A stretch of 25,067 bases of DNA from Porphyromonadaceae bacterium UBA2720 (GTDB taxonomy: Bacteria > Bacteroidota > Bacteroidia > Bacteroidales > Muribaculaceae): assembly GCA_002353885.1 (NCBI GenBank), contig DEKO01000134.1, positions 1-25,067 of the forward strand, given 5' to 3'. Positions 7,851-13,797 of the stretch are shown one piece after another. The position numbers and the translations under genes are program-made. Within the stretch, counting starts at the first letter, position 1; each line of letters opens with the position of its first letter. The notes beneath the pieces were generated by a model. That model searched no databases and was not told where the DNA came from. It saw nothing but the letters and a program-made list of their open reading frames with translations.

Positions 7851-8192
7851 TTAAGGATTGTATGAAGGGTCTAAAGTCTGGTAAAGATTATCAGTGAAAT
7901 GAAACTTCGTGTCCATTAATTCAAAACCCAAAACTAGACATGCGCCGAAAGGATTTGATGATATAGCATATTCAATTGAAGCAACAGCAAATTTTGCAGT
8001 AGCAACCAAATAATGTCCTTCCATAAATGTATCTCCAATATCTATAGCGGTAACTAATCCTGCTACCATTCCAACGGGTTTGGCAAAACCTTTTACAGAA
8101 TTAGTGACCGAATATCTGCCACTTTTAGATAATTTATTATTGTTCCTGACAATAATGTTTGCATAGCCATTGTTATCGAAAATTCGTGATAA
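7851..8192 (-). pseudogene. C-terminal remnant of a polymorphic-toxin-like protein
   Basis: The frame is open for 113 codons but the first ATG comes only at 8069 (72 residues). The protein-like sequence continues upstream of it: NGYANIIVRNNN, then SGRYSVTNSVKGFAKPVG, then the ATG. The head is therefore missing. The segment KPVGMVAGLVTAIDIGDTFM...AISSNPFGACLVLGFELM is glycine-dotted and hydrophobic. It resembles the helical tails of Rhs-type proteins in Bacteroidota, which are followed by an immunity gene. That resemblance is from memory, not a search. The coding sequence begins directly next to a 17-bp repeat at 8176-8192, marking a breakpoint. It may still make a 72-residue peptide from the duplicated promoter. 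Composition is AT-rich. Confidence 0.55.
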
Positions 8193-8237
8193 TTAGTCGC
8201 AAAGTCACAATTTCTGAAATTCGAAAACTCGTGATAA
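8176..8237. repeat. pair of 17-bp direct repeats at the island edge
   Basis: TCGAAAATTCGTGATAA (8176-8192) and TCGAAAACTCGTGATAA (8221-8237) differ at one position and are spaced 45 bp apart start to start. One abuts the broken 5' end of the toxin-like frame. They may be repeat-element termini or recombination scars. Confidence 0.7.
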
Positions 8238-8284
8238 GTTTGAGCGTGACATGGAGAATCGGAATGATACCGGTTTTCGGGCTG

Positions 8285-8315
8285 CAAAAGTAGTAGAAAA
8301 CTCGTAAAACGCAAA
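8285..8315 (-). promoter_or_regulatory. duplicated Bacteroidota-type promoter facing the island
   Basis: On the minus strand TTTG (8315-8312), a 19-bp spacer and TACTTTTG (8292-8285) match the consensus. The nearest downstream frame is the toxin-like remnant, then the small membrane protein. One of the three differences between the cassette copies lies inside the -7 box, at a non-conserved position. Confidence 0.75.
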
Positions 8316-8370
8316 AAGTTTTCTCGGTTTTTCGTCACTTGGACCAAACTTTTTCTGTTTATTAACAATT

Positions 8371-8403
8371 CGGGGGGCAGAGCCCTGTTGGCTCCGCCCC
8401 CCG
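8371..8403 (-). terminator. terminator of the C10 peptidase gene
   Basis: The same G/C hairpin as at 7077-7109 begins about 45 bp after the stop codon of the peptidase gene on the minus strand. It precedes the duplicated promoter, making a clean boundary between two transcription units. Confidence 0.65.
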
Positions 8404-8448
8404 ATGTGGGTGATGAGTGCTCTGATGAGCTATGGAATGCTAACGGTC

Positions 8449-11400
8449 TCAGCGCACAATCTTGGTGCTCTTGACAGTGCCATTCTTGTAGCGCACCACG
8501 CGGACGTTGACACCGTCCCACGGCTCGCTGCGCTGCACACCGGCCATGTTGACATAGGTCACCGAGACCACCTCGTCGCCACCCGTGATGGCATCGATGG
8601 CAGTGGTGCCGCCACCCTGAGCATTCATGCTTGTCAGGGTCACTTGTTGTGTGTTGCTCGTTGCCGTGGTGCCGTCAATGTACTTGGCCACCAGGTAGTA
8701 GGAGTAGGTGGCTCCGGCAATCAGGTTGTTGACCACATACTCGGTCTCGCCTGCTGCAATGCCGGTGATGGTCAGTGCGGTGTTGTCACCCGTCTGAGTG
8801 GCGTTGAGCGAGGGCGTGCCGGCATAGATGTTGATCAACGTCATGTCGGGCGAGTAGTTGCTGCTGGTCGAGTAGATGGTGATCTTGTCGCCGGCGCTGG
8901 CTGTCACGGTCCAACTGTAGGTCTCGCCCTTGCTGAACGAGTGGCCCACGGCCGAGGTCTTGGCCGACTTGACGGTGACGTTGCCCGAGCCATAAGAGTT
9001 GCTCGAGGTGGTCACCTGCACGGTGAACGTGGCGTTGCTGTAGCCGCTGGGCACGGTGTAGGTGATGGTGCCATAGGTCGTCGACGAGCTCCACCACCAC
9101 GACGAACTGTTCTTGGTGTAGACAGCGCCATTGCCGCCCTTGACGTTCGAGCCGCCCCATGGCGACTTCAGCGTGATGGTCTTGTAGCTGCCGGTGTACT
9201 GGCTGCCGTCCAGGCTGGCGAGCAGGGTCGATTCGGGCTCCTCGGGGTCTTCGGGCTCGCTGGGCTGAGACACCAGGTTGACATAGAGCGAGTAGCTTGA
9301 CACGCCTGCCGTCAGCACGTTGTGCGTCCAGTTGGCGGTGAAGGCGGTGCTGCTGATGCCGGTAGCCGAGTTCATCACAGGCGTGGCCTTGTTGATGGTG
9401 GCTGTGCCGGTCAGGGCCACGGTCTTGCTCTCGGCACCCGTGCTGGCCACGGTGATGGTGCCGGTGTGGCTGCCTGCTGCTGCGGGATTGTAGGTCACGG
9501 TCACGTTCACACCATTGGCTGCGTTGGCTGCGGTGATGGTGGTGGGAGTGATGCTGTACACGCCATTGTTGTCGGTCAGCTTCAATGTCACATTGCCGGT
9601 CAGGTCGGCACCGGTCACCTTGAAGGTGGCGGTGGCCGTCTCACCCAGGTCGGTGGCCAGGCTCAGCGAGGTCTTCGACACGGTCAGGGTGGGCGTTGCG
9701 GCAGGTGCCTCCTCGCTCAGCGTCACGCTCTGGACATTGCTCCAGCTGCTCTCGCTGCCGTCGGTGTAGATAGCCTTCACCTTGTAGTTGAAGGTGGCGC
9801 CGGTCTTGAGGTTGCTCACGGTGTAATACTTGTTGGTGATGCCCGTGATGGTGCGGGTGGTTTGTCCACCGGTCTCGCTGGCGGCCAGCATGTTGACCGA
9901 AGTTGCGTCGCCGGCATAAATCTGGATGCTGCTCACAGCGATGTAGTTGCTGGTCGAGCCGATGGTGACCTTGCTCGACGAAGCGCAGTCGAGGACAAAC
10001 GTGTACTCGGTCATGTTGTCGGTCAGCGCCTGAGTCTTGCTGGCCGAGCCGGTGCTCACGCTCAGCGTGGCGTTGCCATAGTAGCTCGAGTAGTAGCTCT
10101 GAGCCTTGACCTTGACGGTAACCTTGCTGTAGCCGGTCAGGCTATAGCTGGGCGAGACAAAGTTGCCCTTGGTGATGAGCATGCCGGTGTTGGCGTAGGC
10201 ATAGGTCGATGCGGTCCAGCCGGTGCCCAGATAGCTGGTGATGCTGCTGGCGATGTTGCTCAGATAGCCGTCAGAGGTGGTGACAGCGCTCACGTTGCTC
10301 AGGTTGATGTTGGCAAGCTCAGTGGTAGCGGGGGTGCTTCCCTGCTCGTCGACCTGCAGCGTGTAGCTGGCCACATTGGCGCTCGGGGTCTGGTCGCTCC
10401 AGTTGGCGCGGAAGCTCGAGCTGGTGATATAGCTGCTGTTGGCGGCGCTCATCACCGGTATGTAGGTCTCAAGTGCTGCAGCGGCGGCTGAGCCACTCAT
10501 CGACACCGACACATTGGATGCGCCTGTGCTCGAGAGCTTGATGCTGGCCGAGTGCGAGCCGGCGGCTGTTGGGGCGTAGGTCACAGTGACGGTGGCACCG
10601 CTGGCGGCAGCACTGGCGCTGATGGTCGACGGCGAGATGCTGTACACACCATTGGCATCGGTCAGCGACAGGGTCACGTTGCCCTGGAGGTTGGCACCGG
10701 TCACGGTGAAGGTCTTGCTCACTGTCTGGCCGGCGGTGGCGCTGAACGACAGTGTGCTGGGCGATACACTCAGCGTCGGGGTGGCGCTAGATGTCGGCGG
10801 CTGGATGCCGATGACCATCTGCTGATAGACATTGAAGTTGTAGCTGCTGTAGCCGAACGAGTTGAGCGAGCACCAGGCATTGCCATCGCCACTCCAACCG
10901 AAGTTGACGTGATACTTGTTGGTGCTGCTGTTGTAGCCATCGACGTTGAAGGCGTGGCCACCGGCGTTTGAACTCACGGCGCAGAACACGATGGGACGGC
11001 CGGCGGCAATCTCCTCCTGGATCAGCGCTGCCCACTGCGAGTCGCTATAGAGGGTGGTGCCACCACTGTAGGCGCTGGTCTTCTTGACAAAGCGGGTGGT
11101 GTTGGGGTCGTAGCCGAAGAAGATGAACGCGTCGCGGATGTTGCACACACTGTCGACGCTCACACCGCTACCGCCGGCTGCGCTCGTGCCATAGCCCATG
11201 CGCTCGGCCTGGCCCACATAGCGCATCAGCGTGGCCACGGCATTGCCCTGGGCGGTGGTGTAGCTGCCCGTGTAGCTGTCGAGCATGTTGGCCCAGTCGA
11301 AGGTCACTGAGGGCAGTGCCGAGTGGGTGTAGCTCTTCGAGCCATAGCTCGAGTAGCTGATGGTCGACTTGTAGCCCGGAACGACGGGAGTGGCGGCGGT

Positions 11401-11973
11401 GGGGTACTTCCAGTGGTAGAACACCATCGATGCCGATGTGGCGGGGCAACCGGTCAAGCAGGTGTAGCTGCCAAACTTGCACAGGTTGTTATAGGGTGCC
11501 TCCTGGTCCCAGTTGCACGTCAGCAGCGGGCCATAGGTGCCCGTCACCGAGGCCTTGGCGCCACGGCTGCTGGGGTTGGCCAGCAGGTTGGCCTCCATGT
11601 CCGGGTTTTTCTGCAGATACATAATCTGGTCCTTGTACTGGCCCAGCATGTCGCGCAGACCCAGCGGCAGGTTGTCGATGTTGCGCAACGGACGGTCGCC
11701 AATCATGAGGATTTCATCGGCGCGGTCGTCACCGGCGACGACAATGAAGGTCGACTCGGTGTTGAAGATGTAGAACACGGGCTGGTTGAGCAGACCCATC
11801 TCGGCCTTGAGCAGAACGGGCTCTAAGGCGGCAGGCGACATAATGCGGCCTGCATACATTTCTTTCACTAAATAGTTCTGGGCTTTCGCCTTGGCCGTAC
11901 TCAGATTGACTGGTGCGGCCCACAGACTCATCGCCGTCATGACGGTGGCCAATAGGAGCAGTACTTTCTTCAT
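8449..11973 (-). CDS. secreted C10 (streptopain-family) cysteine peptidase with Ig-like/Fn3 tail
   Basis: This 1174-residue secreted protease has a signal peptide (about 1-20, ending LWAA) and an N-terminal inhibitory propeptide of Spi type (about 22-115, VFYIFNTESTFIVVAGDDRA). The C10 catalytic domain spans about 145-392. The nucleophile is Cys176 in TGCPATSAS, the general base is His340 in NAGGHAFNVDGYN, and VNFGWSGDGN (Asn357, Trp360) completes the site. Two near-identical Ig-like modules follow at about 397-496 and 759-860, with Fn3-like segments between and after them and a Pro/Glu linker (EPEDPEEPE, about 906-914). The last 40 or so residues (VTYVNMAGVQ...VRVVRYKNGTVKSTKIV) look like a type IX-style C-terminal sorting domain. 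It probably degrades host or dietary protein at the cell surface. It is transcribed alone, with its own promoter and terminator. Confidence 0.93.
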   Translation of the reverse strand: MKKVLLLLATVMTAMSLWAAPVNLSTAKAKAQNYLVKEMYAGRIMSPAALEPVLLKAEMGLLNQPVFYIFNTESTFIVVAGDDRADEILMIGDRPLRNIDNLPLGLRDMLGQYKDQIMYLQKNPDMEANLLANPSSRGAKASVTGTYGPLLTCNWDQEAPYNNLCKFGSYTCLTGCPATSASMVFYHWKYPTAATPVVPGYKSTISYSSYGSKSYTHSALPSVTFDWANMLDSYTGSYTTAQGNAVATLMRYVGQAERMGYGTSAAGGSGVSVDSVCNIRDAFIFFGYDPNTTRFVKKTSAYSGGTTLYSDSQWAALIQEEIAAGRPIVFCAVSSNAGGHAFNVDGYNSSTNKYHVNFGWSGDGNAWCSLNSFGYSSYNFNVYQQMVIGIQPPTSSATPTLSVSPSTLSFSATAGQTVSKTFTVTGANLQGNVTLSLTDANGVYSISPSTISASAAASGATVTVTYAPTAAGSHSASIKLSSTGASNVSVSMSGSAAAAALETYIPVMSAANSSYITSSSFRANWSDQTPSANVASYTLQVDEQGSTPATTELANINLSNVSAVTTSDGYLSNIASSITSYLGTGWTASTYAYANTGMLITKGNFVSPSYSLTGYSKVTVKVKAQSYYSSYYGNATLSVSTGSASKTQALTDNMTEYTFVLDCASSSKVTIGSTSNYIAVSSIQIYAGDATSVNMLAASETGGQTTRTITGITNKYYTVSNLKTGATFNYKVKAIYTDGSESSWSNVQSVTLSEEAPAATPTLTVSKTSLSLATDLGETATATFKVTGADLTGNVTLKLTDNNGVYSITPTTITAANAANGVNVTVTYNPAAAGSHTGTITVASTGAESKTVALTGTATINKATPVMNSATGISSTAFTANWTHNVLTAGVSSYSLYVNLVSQPSEPEDPEEPESTLLASLDGSQYTGSYKTITLKSPWGGSNVKGGNGAVYTKNSSSWWWSSSTTYGTITYTVPSGYSNATFTVQVTTSSNSYGSGNVTVKSAKTSAVGHSFSKGETYSWTVTASAGDKITIYSTSSNYSPDMTLINIYAGTPSLNATQTGDNTALTITGIAAGETEYVVNNLIAGATYSYYLVAKYIDGTTATSNTQQVTLTSMNAQGGGTTAIDAITGGDEVVSVTYVNMAGVQRSEPWDGVNVRVVRYKNGTVKSTKIVR

Positions 11974-12026
11974 AAAATTGGTTTTTAGGATAGGTTGATT
12001 AGATCAATTTGTTATGAAAAACTTTG

Positions 12027-12058
12027 CAAAGGTAACAATAAGTTATTAATCGTGCAAA
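12027..12058 (-). promoter_or_regulatory. promoter of the C10 peptidase gene
   Basis: On the minus strand TTTG (12058-12055), a 20-bp spacer and TACCTTTG (12034-12027) fit the Bacteroidota consensus exactly. It lies about 54 bp upstream of the start codon. The 11974-12265 spacer between divergent genes holds this and one plus-strand promoter. Confidence 0.82.
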
Positions 12059-12212
12059 GAAAATAAGCAAAAAATTAACAAAACAATAATTATTTTGGCA
12101 AATAGGATGTCGTTGGGTTGTGTTTTTGGTAAGTAAAAGTGGTGTGTAATAATCAAAATTTCAGAAGAATAGAAGGTGGTGGAAGCTTGTTCAAGCAAAA
12201 CGTCATTATCAA

Positions 12213-12244
12213 TTTGTCCGTATCGGCGAATTTAAGTATCTTTG
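12213..12244 (+). promoter_or_regulatory. promoter of the DUF2461 gene
   Basis: TTTG (12213-12216), a 20-bp spacer and TATCTTTG (12237-12244) match the consensus. The -7 box is 21 bp before the ATG, leaving a short leader. Confidence 0.82.
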
Positions 12245-12265
12245 CGCCATATTTGATATCAGATA

Positions 12266-12931
12266 ATGAAATCAACAAGTAATATAAAAGAGGTGTTGGC
12301 TTTTCTGCGGCAGCTGCAAGCCAATAACGACCGCACATGGTTCAAGGCGCACAAAGATGAGTTCGATGCCTTGAGGAAGCCTTGGGAACAGGACATGGAG
12401 CGTCTCATCGGCATGGTGGCCGACTATGACGACAATGTGCGCGGACTGGCCGTCAAGGATTGTGTCTACCGCATCTACCGCGACATCCGTTTCAGTAACG
12501 ACAAGAGCCCCTACAAGAACTATTTTTCGGGCGTGATCGGCAAAGGCGGGAGGCATACCATCATCTCGGGATACTATGTGCACTTCCAGCCCGACCAGCT
12601 GATGATGGGTGGCGGCATCTGGTGGCCCGAGAAGGACATTCTTGCACGTCTGCGCAGCCTCATCGACGCCGAGCCCGAGGAGTTCCTGCGCATTGTCCAG
12701 AACCCCGACATCACATCGCGCTATCAGTGGGAGTGCAACACGCTCAAGACTGTGCCCAAGGACTATCCCAAGGACCATCCGCTGGCCCGCTACCTCAAGA
12801 TGAAGGAGTACATCCTGATGATGCGCCCATCGGAGGAGTACTTCGACTGCGACGACTGGGTGGAGCGCGTGGCTGCCGACCTGCGACCCCTCAAGCCCCT
12901 GCACGACTTCCTCAACTATGTCTTTGACTAA
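12266..12931 (+). CDS. DUF2461 domain-containing protein
   Basis: This 221-residue soluble protein matches the DUF2461/TIGR02453 type across its length. Recognisable stretches are the N-terminal FLRQLQANNDRTWFKAHKDEF, then KDCVYRIYRDIRFSNDKSPY, then SGYYVHFQPDQLMMGGGIWWPE near residues 101-122, and the closing PLHDFLNYVF. The biochemical function of this widespread family is unknown. Length is normal and there is no signal peptide, so it should be cytoplasmic. It opens a short plus-strand cluster with the PH-like-domain and membrane proteins (gaps of 37 and 2 bp). The start is supported by the consensus promoter just upstream. Confidence 0.92.
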   Translation: MKSTSNIKEVLAFLRQLQANNDRTWFKAHKDEFDALRKPWEQDMERLIGMVADYDDNVRGLAVKDCVYRIYRDIRFSNDKSPYKNYFSGVIGKGGRHTIISGYYVHFQPDQLMMGGGIWWPEKDILARLRSLIDAEPEEFLRIVQNPDITSRYQWECNTLKTVPKDYPKDHPLARYLKMKEYILMMRPSEEYFDCDDWVERVAADLRPLKPLHDFLNYVFD

Positions 12932-12968
12932 AATCATTTTCCATTCTCAATTTTCAATTAGAATAAGG

Positions 12969-13310
12969 ATGAACATCAACAAAATCTTGGCCCAGGGCGA
13001 GAACATCGTTTACCGCCCCAAGCTGCACTGGTTTGCCTACTTCAATCTGGCTAAATTGGTGCGCAATCTGACGACAACAATCTTTCTGAGCGACCGTCGC
13101 TTCTTCCATGGTCACGGGTTGCTGCGCCGGCACACCCACGAGATGGTCGTGGGCAAGATCGAGACAATCAATGTCACCGAGTCGCTCGCGGGGCGCATCT
13201 TCGGCTATGGCACCGTCTTTGTCAGTGGCACTGGCGCCGGCTCCATCACTATGCGCTTCATCCGCAAGCCCTTCGAGCTGCAGCGCCAAATCCGCTCTAT
13301 CCAGCAGTAG
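12969..13310 (+). CDS. PH-like-domain small protein
   Basis: I chose the ATG at 12969 (MNINKILAQGENIVYRPKLHW), which has a purine-rich AAGG just before it, over an in-frame ATG at 12918 that overlaps the previous gene. The 113-residue product begins with the GENIVYRPKLHWFAYF pattern of bacterial PH-like (bPH_2) proteins. It continues with HEMVVGKIETINVTESLAGRIFGYGTVFVSGTG (residues about 57-89), a strand-rich core whose EMVVGKIETINV and GRIFGYGTVFV elements are characteristic of that fold. Full-length relatives often carry two membrane helices before this domain, whereas only a short hydrophobic stretch (FAYFNLAKLV) is present here. Its role is unknown. Confidence 0.8.
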   Translation: MNINKILAQGENIVYRPKLHWFAYFNLAKLVRNLTTTIFLSDRRFFHGHGLLRRHTHEMVVGKIETINVTESLAGRIFGYGTVFVSGTGAGSITMRFIRKPFELQRQIRSIQQ

Positions 13311-13312
13311 CG

Positions 13313-13645
13313 ATGCGCCTGTTGTTTGTCGTTTACCATCTTGCAGTGACATTGCTTGGCTGCTTGCTCACACTGGTCGTGTCGCTGTTTTGGCTGGGAG
13401 GCGAAGAACAGTTGCGTGAGTTGACACTGGATTCAGGTCTAGCGATTGATTTCCTGTCTGCGAGATTTCTTGCAGCGGTGACGTTTGGCTTGACATACGC
13501 TCTGCTGACCAATGTGGTCGCGCTGTTGCTGCGCCATCAGTCAATCACCAGGCCGGTGCGATGTTTTGTCGGGATGGCCGAGGTGACTTGCTATCTGTTG
13601 ATGGGCATCGTGTGCAACATTCTATGGGCGGATGAACTTTTTTAG
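13313..13645 (+). CDS. small hypothetical membrane protein
   Basis: I do not recognise a family for this 110-residue protein. It has three hydrophobic segments: residues about 2-28 (FVVYHLAVTLLGCLLTLVV), 50-72 (FLAAVTFGLTYALLTNVVAL) and 84-105 (FVGMAEVTCYLLMGIVC). A short charged loop (GGEEQLRELTLDSG) follows the first and a basic turn (RHQSITRPVR) precedes the last. It starts 2 bp after the PH-like-domain gene, so translation is probably coupled and the two products may act together at the membrane. It is slightly less GC-rich than its neighbours. The frame is intact and ends with no obvious terminator. Confidence 0.7.
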   Translation: MRLLFVVYHLAVTLLGCLLTLVVSLFWLGGEEQLRELTLDSGLAIDFLSARFLAAVTFGLTYALLTNVVALLLRHQSITRPVRCFVGMAEVTCYLLMGIVCNILWADELF

Positions 13646-13732
13646 CCTGTTCGATCGCATGCCTTCACTGTATTCATTCTCCTCTCAAAACTACCAAAGA
13701 TAAATGTTTTTCTCAAAAACAAGATAAAAACA

Positions 13733-13764
13733 CTTGTCGCTCTCACGATTTCAACATACCTTTG
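13733..13764 (+). promoter_or_regulatory. promoter of the dockerin-protein gene
   Basis: CTTG (13733-13736, one mismatch to TTTG), a 20-bp spacer and TACCTTTG (13757-13764) form a near-consensus promoter. It covers the alternative TTG codon at 13762, so translation must start further downstream. Confidence 0.75.
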
Positions 13765-13797
13765 CACCATAAAACCATTAACATAATCCAAAAAAGC

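Larger units (their letters stand above)
8274..8411. repeat. 138-bp terminator-promoter cassette, copy 2
   Basis: This is the second copy of 6980-7117, adjacent to the end of the C10 peptidase gene. Its hairpin is well placed as that gene's terminator. Its promoter then reads into the toxin/immunity remnant. The three differences from copy 1 leave both elements intact. Confidence 0.95.

Noticed and set aside
7118..8273. Insertion sequence or integrative element as the carrier of the island
   Set aside because: No transposase, integrase, terminal inverted repeats or target-site duplication was found. The flanking repeats are explained by local duplication.
8093..8521. Open frame of 142 codons across the right cassette copy
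   Set aside because: It runs through a terminator hairpin, a promoter and the 17-bp repeats, and overlaps the end of the C10 gene in another frame. No protein-like pattern was seen.
12272..12937. Minus-strand 221-codon frame exactly opposite the DUF2461 gene
   Set aside because: It is antisense to a recognisable gene with its own promoter and has no family features.
13762..13797. Upstream TTG start extending the dockerin protein by 12 residues
   Set aside because: The TTG lies inside the -7 promoter box, so it would not be transcribed. The ATG at 13798 directly precedes a normal signal peptide.
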